64,000 nucleotides of DNA from Mesorhizobium tianshanense (GTDB lineage Bacteria > Pseudomonadota > Alphaproteobacteria > Rhizobiales > Rhizobiaceae), in assembly GCF_007830515.1 (NCBI RefSeq), contig NZ_VLKT01000031.1:1-64000 (forward strand), in the 5' to 3' direction. A program made the position numbers and the translations under genes. Within the stretch, counting starts at the first letter, position 1. Each line of letters opens with the position of its first letter. Of this stretch, positions 8,490 to 16,008 are shown one piece after another. A model generated the notes under the pieces. That model worked only from the letters and a program-made list of their open reading frames with translations. It searched no databases and had not been told where the DNA came from.

Positions 8490-9017
8490 TCAGATCCCAC
8501 ACAGGTGTTGCACGTGATCGCGGAGAACTTTCGCACTCGGATCAGGCGGGCGAAAGCGGTTCACGATCGGCGCATACATGAACTGCAGCTTGCTGCGCAG
8601 CGGCCCATCGATGGAGAGCGCGGCGGCATTGAGGGGCGCCGAACTGTAAACCACAAATCCGCGGATATCACCTTTCGCCTGATCGACGCTGCGGATCAAT
8701 TCGCCGAGGACCAGCCTGAGATTGGCCGAGCCCGTGAACGTCGAGCCGTGGACGACGACGACGTCAGGATTTTGCGCGACGATGTCCGGCGCTATCCGGG
8801 CGGCTTCCGACTGGCCGGGTTGTTGCTGCGCCGAAGAAGCCGGCACATACCGGTAGGGCGATTGCTCGCTCTTGAGAAGGGCGAAGTCCGGACAAAGGAC
8901 CTGACCGACATCGGTGTTCCTCGCTGCTACCTCGCCCGGATGTGCGAGGAAGGTTTGCTCATGAAGGCGGGCCATGGGCGCTACCGTGCGGCAGTTCCCA
9001 AAGCGGCTTGATGGCAC
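8490..9017 (-). CDS. Unrecognised protein upstream of patatin gene, 5' end doubtful
   Basis: I do not recognise the family. The C-terminal two thirds look like real coding sequence with a regular alpha/beta pattern (APDIVAQNPDVVVVHGSTF, LRLVLGELIRSVDQAKGDI, FVVYSSAPLN). The first about 50 residues are antisense to a recognisable AbiEi-type winged-helix fragment (8,866-9,011, plus strand), so the native N-terminus has probably been lost or the true start lies inside. Possible starts are the ATG at 8,975 or a GTG near 8,847; none has a convincing ribosome binding site. It directly precedes the patatin gene and may be a partner or regulator of it, which is inference from position only. Confidence 0.5.
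   Translation of the reverse strand: MPSSRFGNCRTVAPMARLHEQTFLAHPGEVAARNTDVGQVLCPDFALLKSEQSPYRYVPASSAQQQPGQSEAARIAPDIVAQNPDVVVVHGSTFTGSANLRLVLGELIRSVDQAKGDIRGFVVYSSAPLNAAALSIDGPLRSKLQFMYAPIVNRFRPPDPSAKVLRDHVQHLCGI
8866..9011 (+). pseudogene. AbiEi-type antitoxin winged-helix fragment
   Basis: The plus-strand frame ending at 9,011 reads GRLLALEKGEVRTKDLTDIG, then VPRCYLARMCEEGLLMKAGH and GRYRA. This has the pattern of the N-terminal DNA-binding domain of AbiEi-family type IV antitoxins. Only this domain is present: the sequence upstream of 8,860 in this frame has no such character and the frame stops soon after the domain. I read it as a relic of a toxin-antitoxin gene cut by rearrangement. 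A very short stand-alone regulator is the alternative. Confidence 0.5.
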
Positions 9018-9539
9018 AATACGAACGGCTCTTGAGGGCGCAAGATGCCGATGAGAGGCGGAGTAGGATTAGGTAGGTTGGAGGAGAAAAAGGCGGGGCT
9101 TGTGCTACGGATGCCGGCGCCCTGCTGTCACACGGGTACCAAAGGCCAGGGCAGACGCCACCGGCTATTCGCTTAAGGACAAAGAGCGGTTTCGAACAGG
9201 CAGCAATCAGCCGCCCACCTACCTCGATCCGCTCGGATCGGCTCCGTATTGGATGACCGCCGAACAGGCTGGCGATATTCCTTGGCTGCGGCAAGCTCAC
9301 AGCGGAATCACGGGCATAGCCGCGGTGCAGTTGGCACAAATGAAGGCCGACCAACTCGGCCTCAGCGGCATGAACCTTCTACGCTTTGCCTCGGCTCTAT
9401 GGGCGCTACGCCCTCCGATTCTGAGAAGATTCGTTGATTACTTTCAGGCGGGATTTTCTAGTCGCGCGATGGTGTCTTGATAGCAAGTCTTGTTAGCTAT
9501 TGTGTTATTGCTTTTCTCTCGGGGGAAACGATTCGGCCA
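9018..9539. other. Stretch without a confident gene before the HD operon
   Basis: A plus-strand open frame (9,100-9,480, 126 residues, including MTAEQAGDIPWLRQAHSGIT) exists but I recognise no family and see no convincing ribosome binding site. It may be a gene relic or chance. From about 9,480 on, the base composition becomes visibly more AT-rich. That continues through the next two genes and suggests a separately acquired segment. Confidence 0.35.
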
Positions 9540-10916
9540 ATGGACGTGAAGCCACAGAGGGTCCGCGACCCATTACACGATCTGATCGAGTTTTCGACTT
9601 CGCCTTTTGAGCAGGGGCTCTGGCACGCCATTAACGCTGCGGAATTCCAGCGCTTGCGGCGCGTCAAGCAGCTTGGGTTCTCCGAATTGGTTTATCCAGG
9701 CGCTACACACACACGCCTTGCACATAGCCTAGGTGTCTTCCACACCGCTCGGCATCTGGCAAACCACGTCAGAAGGCTGTTAGGACAATCTGCATTCGAC
9801 GAAGACCGATGCGAAATCGCGTTGGCCGCTGCACTGGTTCACGACCTTGGCCACGGTCCCTTTAGCCATGCATTTGAAGTCGCCATGGAGAAAATCGCCA
9901 CAGCCCGCGGCGCAAAATTCGAGAAACGTCACGAAATCTGGACAGCGGACATAATTCTCGGGAATACAGATATCGGCGCCCGGCTCGAGAGGGGCATTGG
10001 TAAGGAAAATCGTGAAGCAGTAGCCATCCTATTGCTACAAGAGACCCCAACTGACCTCTATTCGGGGATCGTTTCCAGTCAGTTCGATGCTGACCGTTTG
10101 GATTATTTACGACGGGATCGGCTAATGACCGGGGTGAGCCACGGGAGTTTTGACTATTCGTGGCTATTGGCGAATCTAGAGGTCGATAGTGTCGCTTTCG
10201 CAACGGACGGGGAAAATTATGCCACGGTAGACAGCCTGATCCTCGGCAATAAGGCCTTTCAGGCAGCGGAAGCGTATGTTCTCGGTTTGTTTCACATGTA
10301 TTTTGCTGTATATTACCACAAGGCGACACGGTCGGCGGAGAAGATTCTGTCGGCCATTCTCGTTCGAATAGGGCAATTGGTGTTGAATGGAAAATCGTCG
10401 GCCACAGGCTTGGAAAAGTCGCACCCTCTGGTTCGGTTTTTGTCCGACGCTTCCCTCGGGAATTATCTAGCTCTTGACGATACCGTCATATGGGGCAGTT
10501 TACCTATGATGATGCAAGCGGATGACAATCATATAAAGGAGCTCTCATCGAGGCTCCTTCGTCGTGATTTGTATAAGGCTTTCGATGTGGCAGAGCATTT
10601 TAAGTCGCGAGGCGGCGCTGCTTCAGTTGCCAAATTTCGGGCGGCACTCGCTGAGGCCAATAAATCCGGGGCTTTTGAAGAGTTTGAGATATTTGAGGAT
10701 TCGCCAGCCAGGGATCCTTATAAACGTCGAGGCTATGACTCGCCCGACGCACTTTCGAAGGTCTTGATTCGGGGGTCGGCTGGAGGGCCCTATCAAGACC
10801 TTTCCGAGTTGTCAGAGGTCGTAAGCGCGCTTCAAAAGCGTACCGCGTATCGTGTGTATGCAAGCAATGCGGACGCAATGACGAAATTAACGGAAATAGC
10901 GAAGGGAGTTGGATGA
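9540..10916 (+). CDS. HD-superfamily phosphohydrolase (COG1078/YwfO-like, possible dNTPase)
   Basis: This 458-residue protein opens VRDPLHDLIEF and has RLRRVKQLGFSELVYPGATH, HSLGVFHTARHLA with His62, ALVHDLGHGPFSHAFE with His101-Asp102, and later SSQFDADRLDYLRRDRLMTG. This is the HD metal-site layout of the YwfO/COG1078 branch, whose studied members hydrolyse dNTPs. The ATG at 9,540 is chosen because family members begin with this VRDPLHD segment soon after the start. The stop overlaps the next gene's ATG by four bases (ATGA), so translation is coupled. A dNTP-depleting defence role like that of dGTPase systems is inference. Confidence 0.8.
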   Translation: MDVKPQRVRDPLHDLIEFSTSPFEQGLWHAINAAEFQRLRRVKQLGFSELVYPGATHTRLAHSLGVFHTARHLANHVRRLLGQSAFDEDRCEIALAAALVHDLGHGPFSHAFEVAMEKIATARGAKFEKRHEIWTADIILGNTDIGARLERGIGKENREAVAILLLQETPTDLYSGIVSSQFDADRLDYLRRDRLMTGVSHGSFDYSWLLANLEVDSVAFATDGENYATVDSLILGNKAFQAAEAYVLGLFHMYFAVYYHKATRSAEKILSAILVRIGQLVLNGKSSATGLEKSHPLVRFLSDASLGNYLALDDTVIWGSLPMMMQADDNHIKELSSRLLRRDLYKAFDVAEHFKSRGGAASVAKFRAALAEANKSGAFEEFEIFEDSPARDPYKRRGYDSPDALSKVLIRGSAGGPYQDLSELSEVVSALQKRTAYRVYASNADAMTKLTEIAKGVG

Positions 10917-11395
10917 TGACGAGGGCAATCGACGTCGCCAAGATACTGCATCTAAATGGAGGCGAGTTGATCGGCAAAACGCGTCTTCAAAAGTCATTCT
11001 ATTTTTTGGAGAAATTTGGGCTGGGGTTTGGTTTTGATTTCCAGTATCATCACTACGGACCTTATAGTGAGGAGTTAGCAACGGCTATTCAAGACGCCAT
11101 TGCTTTGGGATTAGTGAAGCAAGAGAAACGCGTTGGCTCTCAGGCTCAACCCTATTCCGCCTTTAAATTGATGACAGATGTAAAAGACGAACCTAATGAT
11201 GCTGCCAGATCGAAGGTCCTAAAGATGCTGGCTGGCCACGACGCGATTACATTGGAACTGGCTGCTACGGCTGATTTTCTTGAAGTTGCGGGATATGACG
11301 ATCCATGGGCGGAAACTGTTGTGAGGAAAGCATCTAAGGCATCCGCGGAACGAATCTTGAAGGCAAAAGCACTACTTTCGGATTTGGCCGCTTAA
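10913..11395 (+). CDS. YwgA-like small protein paired with HD hydrolase
   Basis: This 160-residue protein carries the signature GKTRLQKSFYFLEKFGLGFG followed by YHHYGPYSEEL, typical of the YwgA family and reminiscent of Panacea/SocA-type proteins that often act as antitoxins or adaptors. In Bacillus subtilis, ywgA and the HD hydrolase gene ywfO are neighbours, so the same pairing here supports a functional link. It overlaps the HD gene by ATGA and is followed within 31 bases by an intrinsic terminator, giving a neat two-gene operon. Exact function unknown; regulator or inhibitor of the HD enzyme is a reasonable guess. Confidence 0.7.
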   Translation: MMTRAIDVAKILHLNGGELIGKTRLQKSFYFLEKFGLGFGFDFQYHHYGPYSEELATAIQDAIALGLVKQEKRVGSQAQPYSAFKLMTDVKDEPNDAARSKVLKMLAGHDAITLELAATADFLEVAGYDDPWAETVVRKASKASAERILKAKALLSDLAA

Positions 11396-11425
11396 ACCTT
11401 TCTTATGCGAGATATTTTTTAGCTG

Positions 11426-11449
11426 GGCCGCCCATCGAGGCGGCCTTTT
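11426..11449 (+). terminator. Intrinsic terminator of the HD-YwgA operon
   Basis: A perfect 7-bp stem GGCCGCC / GGCGGCC with the loop CATCGA is followed by TTTT, 31 bases after the YwgA-like stop codon. Confidence 0.85.
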
Positions 11450-11609
11450 CATTTTAGGAACCCGCACATGGTCGACCGTGAAGAATTCGGAAGCTGCTGA
11501 TATTCCATCGGAATCGCCCGATTTGCAGATTTCGGAATTGCAGGTAGCGGCCAGTTTGTGGATGGTTTCTTGCAATTCCAGTTTGCGATTTCGCTGCCCG
11601 GCGAAGCGT

Positions 11610-11636
11610 GATTCACTGCTTTCATCGCAGTGAATC
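11610..11636 (+). repeat. Hairpin upstream of IS5-like transposase start
   Basis: Perfect 10-bp inverted repeat GATTCACTGC / GCAGTGAATC separated by 7 bases, ending 11 bases before the transposase ATG. It may be a protective hairpin limiting read-in translation of the transposase, or part of the IS left end. Confidence 0.6.
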
Positions 11637-11647
11637 GGAGCCAGGCG

Positions 11648-11974
11648 ATGGGCAGACTGCGCGAGCGGCGCGAGACAGGAGAACAGGATCTGTTCCGCGC
11701 CCGCCTTAATCAGATCCTCAACATGAACCACGAGCTGGTGCGGCTGGCCCGCACCATCGACTGGCCGGTGCTGGAAGCGCGCTTCGGCGGGGTCTACTGC
11801 GACGGGCCGGGCATGCCGCCGCTGCCGACGCGGCTGATGGCGGGGCTCGCCATCCTCAAGCACACGTTCAACCTGTTGGACGAGGCGCTGTGCGAGCGCT
11901 GGTCCGTCAATGGCCAGAGAATTCCGCTGATCCTCAACGAGGTATTTAAGCCGTCGTCGATGAAGCATCTGTAG
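11648..11974 (+). pseudogene. Truncated IS5/IS1182-like transposase
   Basis: The frame begins with GGAG before the ATG and encodes an N-terminal domain typical of IS5-superfamily transposases (ILNMNHELVRLARTIDWPVL, RFGGVYCDGPGMPPLPTRLM, AGLAILKHTFNLLDEALCER). After about 86 residues it leaves the family, and it stops at residue 108. The DDE catalytic domain is missing. The downstream frame (11,975-12,060) may hold a few more degraded residues before running into the exonuclease I-like gene on the other strand. It is a decayed element at the left border of the Xre/ImmA/exonuclease operon. Confidence 0.75.
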
Positions 11975-12056
11975 AGCATCCAAACCATCTATCTGCGAAC
12001 AGACGCGCGCGTCTGGTGCGACGATCAACGAGCAGTTCACACCAGGGACGGGGGCC

Positions 12057-13469
12057 TTAACTCGCCAGGGGAAGCGCGAGCCGCTCGGTGCACTCATCGA
12101 GGTAGGTGAGGAATTGATGTTGGCGGTCCAAATCTTCGCTATCAAGGCCTCCCGCGATCAGGGCTTCAGACTCTCGTCGAGCTTTGACGACCGATCGCCA
12201 TGGCGTATTCACGTCCGCTTCCAGCACCCGTTTCCGGACTTGTTGTTGCAAGGTTAGTCGCAACTCGGTGCTTAGAAGATCAGGCCGCTCGAAGTAGACC
12301 AGTCGCATAGCCAGTCGGCGGTATCTTTCATCGGCAAACTGACGTGCAATTCCTTGCCGCTGTTCCCAAGGCGCAGCATGAAAGCGCGCCATAAGCGCCT
12401 TGTCCTGCGGGGGAGGGAACCCCCGTTCGTAGAGCTGCTCTTCGACGTGTGGTGACGGCAAGTAGGCCCTCTCCGCGGCCTGCGCCGCCGCGCGAAGCCG
12501 CTCCAGGAAGGGGCGATCGTCACGTAAGTGCGCGACGCGTTCCAGAATTTCGGCCTCGTCGAACGGCGCGAGATGCTCCGGCGTCGCATCGTACAGCGCC
12601 CAGAGCGTCGGTGCGACGTTGGTCCGCACCGTGACGATCGGCCGGTCAGCCGTTTTGCAAAGCGCAATGAGCTCATCGTGGGATAACCCGCGTAGGTGGT
12701 CGAAGTCGGCGCTGAGGTCGAGGCAGTAATGCCGTATCACCTGTTCACTATGTTGCCCGATACGGGTGACAAGGCGTGTGCGGTGCTGGTTCCCGACTGT
12801 CTCGGATACGAGGAAGGCTTCTTCCCCGGTCATAAAGGAATCGACGCTCGCCTTCTGGCTGAACCGCATAAACTGGGACCAGATCTCGGGTGCGCGCGTG
12901 CGGACAATTTCGCAGAGCGCGTGCATGGTCAGGACATCCGCCATGGCGTCGTGCGCCTGCGTCATCGCTACGCCGTTCGCCTCGGCAAGCTGCTTGAGCT
13001 TGAAAACCGCGCGCCCCGTTGCGTCCAACGCCGGCTTCATGACGTCAGGTCGGAGGGCGGCCGTCATGCGGCAGAGATTGAGCACGTCGGCCCGCGCGCT
13101 ACGCTGTGTGTTCGTCAAATAGGCATCGTGAAGGCACAGATAGAAGGCTTGGCGCAGAAATTCCTCATCAAAGGACAAGGAGTTGAAGCCAAGGAAGAGC
13201 GCGGGACACCAAGATTGAAGGGCCTGGCGGATTTCCGTCACCATCTCGAAATGAGAGGGGAGGGCAGGGTCCGTCAGTCGCCCGATCCGAAGCCCAGTCA
13301 AGTGCATGGCTTCTGGCGACGGAACAATGTGCGGCATGAGCCGGCAGCGAATTTGTAGCCGATCATTGATCCTCAGTTCCGAGTCCGTATAAACGGCCGC
13401 GAAGTGTACGATTTGGTCGAAGCGTTTCGCCAGTCCGGTGGTCTCGACGTCGTAGAGAACGAAGCTCAC
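12057..13469 (-). CDS. Exonuclease I-like DEDDh 3'-5' exonuclease
   Basis: This 470-residue protein begins SFVLYDVETTGLAKRFDQIV, the ExoI-motif DxE of DEDDh exonucleases, followed by FLGFNSLSFDEEFLRQAFY (second Asp motif) and QAHDAMADVLTMHAL (HD of the third motif). Length and domain order, with a long C-terminal region after the nuclease, match SbcB/ExoI, which degrades single-stranded DNA 3' to 5'. It is the last gene of a leftward operon: its start overlaps the ImmA/IrrE gene by 4 bases. A chromosomal housekeeping sbcB is the usual context. Here it belongs to a mobile-element operon with a regulator and a peptidase, facing a ubiquitin-like operon, so an effector or DNA-processing role in that system is inferred. 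Confidence 0.8.
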   Translation of the reverse strand: MSFVLYDVETTGLAKRFDQIVHFAAVYTDSELRINDRLQIRCRLMPHIVPSPEAMHLTGLRIGRLTDPALPSHFEMVTEIRQALQSWCPALFLGFNSLSFDEEFLRQAFYLCLHDAYLTNTQRSARADVLNLCRMTAALRPDVMKPALDATGRAVFKLKQLAEANGVAMTQAHDAMADVLTMHALCEIVRTRAPEIWSQFMRFSQKASVDSFMTGEEAFLVSETVGNQHRTRLVTRIGQHSEQVIRHYCLDLSADFDHLRGLSHDELIALCKTADRPIVTVRTNVAPTLWALYDATPEHLAPFDEAEILERVAHLRDDRPFLERLRAAAQAAERAYLPSPHVEEQLYERGFPPPQDKALMARFHAAPWEQRQGIARQFADERYRRLAMRLVYFERPDLLSTELRLTLQQQVRKRVLEADVNTPWRSVVKARRESEALIAGGLDSEDLDRQHQFLTYLDECTERLALPLAS

Positions 13470-13996
13470 CCGGGTTCTCCCAGCGAACTTAATCGGTAGC
13501 GTATCGCCGCCTCACTCACTCTGAAGCGCTTGGCTAGCGATCCTATGGCCGCGTCATCCTCCAAGTCTACGGAATGCCCATCGAGAGCCGCCATTAACAG
13601 ATCAGTCGGCATCAGCAGCTCGGCGGCGAAAGTATTCGCCTCGATTTCTGTCGGGTCTGTACCAGCAGCGGCAAGCGCATCCCGACGCAACGATCCTCGA
13701 TCGACGTGAACTGTGCCTTCAAGTTCGTGCCGATGGAGCTGGATATGGGCCAACTCGTGGGCGAGCGTGAAACGCTGCCGAGCCGGCGTATGCAATGTGT
13801 TTACCCCGATGATAGGCACACCGTTGCGAACGTGGGCGAGGCCAGAGAGGTCACCATCAAGCGGCGCATACTCAACGCGCACACCAAGAGATTTTGCAAT
13901 TCGTTCGACGGGCACGGGCGCCGCTCGAACCACGTACCGGTCGAGTAGTGCTTTTGCAGTATCTCGCGCCGTTTTCTTATCTGCCCGCCGCATCAT
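13466..13996 (-). CDS. ImmA/IrrE-family metallopeptidase
   Basis: This 176-residue protein contains RQRFTLAHELAHIQLHRHE with the HExxH zinc motif, preceded by GVPIIGVNTLHTPARQ, and later IEANTFAAELLMPTDLLMAA. All are hallmarks of the ImmA/IrrE peptidases that cleave or displace Xre-type repressors. The Xre gene is immediately upstream and overlaps it by four bases, the classic repressor-peptidase pair. The likely role is to release repression of this locus after a DNA-damage or invasion signal, by analogy with ImmA-ImmR and IrrE-DdrO. Confidence 0.85.
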   Translation of the reverse strand: MMRRADKKTARDTAKALLDRYVVRAAPVPVERIAKSLGVRVEYAPLDGDLSGLAHVRNGVPIIGVNTLHTPARQRFTLAHELAHIQLHRHELEGTVHVDRGSLRRDALAAAGTDPTEIEANTFAAELLMPTDLLMAALDGHSVDLEDDAAIGSLAKRFRVSEAAIRYRLSSLGEPG

Positions 13997-14352
13997 GGCG
14001 CGCGCTTCCTCAACCGCTCTTCAGCAAGAGCTGAGGCAATAAGACTTGCGACTCCCGATTGCTCTTGCGGGCTTAAGGCCGGACCGTCTGTCACCTTGAT
14101 CTCCGGTAGCGGCTCTGCAGGCACCCAGGTCTGTGGCACCAGATCCAGAATCGACTTGAGCTTCAACGCGTTCACGAGCGCGAAAAGTTGGTGCACCATG
14201 ATTCGCTGGCGGCCGTTCTCAAGATTTGCAAGCGACGCTCTCGAGAGGCCGAGCTTCTCCGCGACTTCGCCCTGCGTCATGCCGAGCTCGACGCGCCGTT
14301 TGGCTACCGCCCGACCAAGGCCGAGATAAAGTTCCATGTCTGACATGCTCAT
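13993..14352 (-). CDS. Xre-family repressor of the divergent locus
   Basis: This 119-residue protein carries a helix-turn-helix near residues 15-70 (LGLGRAVAKRRVELGMTQGE, VAEKLGLSRASLANLENGRQ), the classic Xre/Cro fold. I chose the ATG at 14,352 rather than the longer open frame to 14,958, because the extension is antisense to the ubiquitin-like gene and has no family signal. The gene is first in the leftward operon with the peptidase and exonuclease. The 180-bp gap to the divergent operon contains two palindromes that are candidate binding sites. Confidence 0.8.
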   Translation of the reverse strand: MSMSDMELYLGLGRAVAKRRVELGMTQGEVAEKLGLSRASLANLENGRQRIMVHQLFALVNALKLKSILDLVPQTWVPAEPLPEIKVTDGPALSPQEQSGVASLIASALAEERLRKRAP

Positions 14353-14393
14353 AAACTGCTCGCTCCGCCGTTGTGCGTCAAGCTGACAGATTG

Positions 14394-14403
14394 TGTGTAC
14401 ACA
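14394..14403. promoter_or_regulatory. Palindrome TGTGTACACA, candidate Xre operator
   Basis: A perfect 10-bp palindrome with partly symmetric flanks (TTG on one side, CAA near the other) lies in the 180-bp region between the Xre operon and the ubiquitin-like operon. Position and symmetry suit a repressor operator controlling both directions; this is inference. Confidence 0.5.
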
Positions 14404-14431
14404 GCAAACATTAAAAATTACATCGTGTCTG

Positions 14432-14444
14432 CCATTGACAATGG
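14432..14444. promoter_or_regulatory. Inverted repeat CCATTG-A-CAATGG in divergent promoter region
   Basis: A perfect 6-bp inverted repeat with a 1-base spacer lies 28 bp right of the TGTGTACACA palindrome. It may be a second operator or part of the rightward promoter. Confidence 0.4.
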
Positions 14445-14532
14445 CGTTGGCCACAGCCATCTTCAACATGGGCTGGCGGGAAATGGTTTTCATCGCGTAG
14501 CTGGCATCGTTGGCGCCAAGGAGGTCGTTCAA

Positions 14533-15066
14533 ATGACTGAAGTTATTAAAGAAAGGGAGGTCGTCGACTCGCCTCCGACCAAGATCAAGATCCCGGTGAA
14601 GACCGGGCATGGGGAGGAGCGCGTCATCGAGCTCAAGCTCCGCAGCCGCGTGACCGAGATCGTCGACATCGTTGCGGCCGAACGCGGCTGCCGCGTAGAG
14701 GAGTTGGTCCTGATTCGCGATGGGGACGATGAGCCGCTGACCTCGATCGTTCTGATCGAGGCCGACTACCCACATAAGCGCCGGCACCATGTTCACCTTG
14801 CGGGCGATGTCGAGGTGACGGTCTATTATCAGGCCGGGCAAGATACACGGCGTTTTCGGCGCAGCGCAACCGTCGAGGACGTGCTTACCTGGGCCATCGC
14901 GGTGTTCAAGGTGGACCCGAGCATGGCAAGCGAGTTCGAGCTCACGCGCCACGGCCAAAAGGAAGAGCTACCAGGGACTGAGCATATTGGCCACCTGGCT
15001 GGGGCTCAGCGCGACCTTGCCCTCGATCTGGTCCGCGGAGATATCGCTAACGGGAGCTGCGCGTGA
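14533..15066 (+). CDS. Double ubiquitin-like (Multi_ubiq-type) protein
   Basis: From the ATG at 14,533 the protein has 177 residues. It appears to contain two tandem beta-grasp domains: about 14-92 (KIKIPVKTGHGEERVIELKL to HHVHLAGD) and about 93-173 (VEVTVYYQAGQDTRRFRRSA to HIGHLAGAQRDLALDLVRG). The second ends in the style of the bacterial multiubiquitin family. The C-terminus is LVRGDIANGSCA, so there is no terminal Gly-Gly; exposure of a glycine would need trimming, perhaps by the JAMM peptidase two genes downstream. The stop overlaps the E2-like start by four bases. The longer upstream frame is ignored because it covers the promoter region. Comparative-genomics work has described multiubiquitin operons with E1, E2 and JAB partners. 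Confidence 0.75.
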   Translation: MTEVIKEREVVDSPPTKIKIPVKTGHGEERVIELKLRSRVTEIVDIVAAERGCRVEELVLIRDGDDEPLTSIVLIEADYPHKRRHHVHLAGDVEVTVYYQAGQDTRRFRRSATVEDVLTWAIAVFKVDPSMASEFELTRHGQKEELPGTEHIGHLAGAQRDLALDLVRGDIANGSCA

Positions 15067-15539
15067 TCGTAGATCCCAGTGCCGCCCGCGTCGTCGCCGA
15101 CCTCGAGGAAGCTGAATTCCTCAACGGTTGTGACGCGGGTCGTTGGCGCATCATCTCCTTTAGCTTCCCGATCCTGGACTTTGCGATCTCCGCCACCGAA
15201 CCAGATGGCAAAACCGGTGAGTATAGCTTTCAGGCTGAGCTATCGATTTTTCCTGCTCAGGCTCCGAAAGTCCGCATCTGGGATCATGCTCGCAATGCGC
15301 CCCTGGCTGCCGAACTGCGGCCTAAAGGTGGCGCGCGGCTGCAGAAAACCTTCCAGCAATGGGGATCCGATACCGTTTACCGTCCTTGGGACAGGGAGAC
15401 CGGGCCGCATGGCAACAATGCCGCCAACTTCCCACATCTCGCGTGGCGTCCCGACCGGCACCTGACCTTCATCTTCGAGGACCTCTATGGCATCCTTAAT
15501 AGCAACGCTCGCGCGCAGCGTCTTCGGCCCGGCGCCTGA
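15063..15539 (+). CDS. E2-like protein of the ubiquitin-like operon, no catalytic cysteine seen
   Basis: This 158-residue protein sits in the E2 slot of the operon. Its pattern (strands about 28-75, then NNAANFPHLAWRPDRHLTFI and FEDLYGIL) recalls the HPN-to-C-terminal part of a UBC fold, as in prokaryotic E2 family E proteins. The only cysteine is Cys23 near the N-terminus; the stretch where E2 enzymes carry the active Cys has none. It may therefore be an adaptor or a pseudo-E2, or use unusual chemistry. The start overlaps the ubiquitin-like gene by ATGA-type coupling and the end overlaps the JAMM gene by 53 bases. The fold assignment depends on context and a weak pattern and needs a structure-based comparison. 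Confidence 0.6.
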   Translation: MIVDPSAARVVADLEEAEFLNGCDAGRWRIISFSFPILDFAISATEPDGKTGEYSFQAELSIFPAQAPKVRIWDHARNAPLAAELRPKGGARLQKTFQQWGSDTVYRPWDRETGPHGNNAANFPHLAWRPDRHLTFIFEDLYGILNSNARAQRLRPGA

Positions 15540-16008
15540 GATCCTTTGTGAGGACGCGATCTGGCGCCTCGGCATCGCAGAACTCCACCGACGCACCTAT
15601 GGGCGACGGGAGAGCGGTGCGTTCCTTCTAGGCTCGAAAGGAAAGGCGCGGCGCATCGAAGAGTTTGTCTACTACGACGACATCGACCCGCACGCGCTCG
15701 ATACAGGCATCATCGTGATCGACGGGCGGTGCCTCGGTGATCTCTGGGTTCACTGCCGCAAGACCGGGCGCGACGTCGTCGCCGACGTTCACGTACATCC
15801 CGGCGGCTTTGGACAGAGCGCGTCGGACAAGGCCAACCCGGTCATGGCTGAGATTGGCCACATCGCCTTCATTCTGCCCAATTTCGCGGCGCGTGCGACT
15901 ACGCCCAGCGGAATCGGCGTCTACGAATATCGCGGCGCCCGGCAGTGGCGCGACCGCAGTCGCGAACGCCCTTCGCCGCTCCATGTCGGATGGTGGCCAT
16001 GGCGCTAG
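15487..16008 (+). CDS. JAMM/JAB deubiquitinase-like metallopeptidase
   Basis: This 173-residue protein carries the JAMM zinc motif: Glu42 in RRESGAFLLG and VADVHVHPGGFGQSASD with His102, His104, Ser111 and Asp114 (H-x-H ... S-x-x-D). Members of this family process ubiquitin-like tails or remove conjugates. The ATG at 15,487 lies inside the E2-like gene but has GAGG six bases upstream, so I keep it. The stop overlaps the E1 gene's ATG region by ten bases. The gene order Ubl-E2-JAB-E1 and tight overlaps imply a single translationally coupled unit. Confidence 0.85.
   Translation: MASLIATLARSVFGPAPEILCEDAIWRLGIAELHRRTYGRRESGAFLLGSKGKARRIEEFVYYDDIDPHALDTGIIVIDGRCLGDLWVHCRKTGRDVVADVHVHPGGFGQSASDKANPVMAEIGHIAFILPNFAARATTPSGIGVYEYRGARQWRDRSRERPSPLHVGWWPWR

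Noticed and set aside
6393..9017. CBASS assignment for the patatin locus
   Set aside because: Patatin effectors occur in CBASS, but no cGAS/DncV-like nucleotidyltransferase or sensor is visible nearby, so the name is not supported.
13993..14958. Long (321-residue) version of the Xre gene
   Set aside because: The N-terminal 200 residues are antisense to the ubiquitin-like gene and promoter; the helix-turn-helix protein starts naturally at 14,352.
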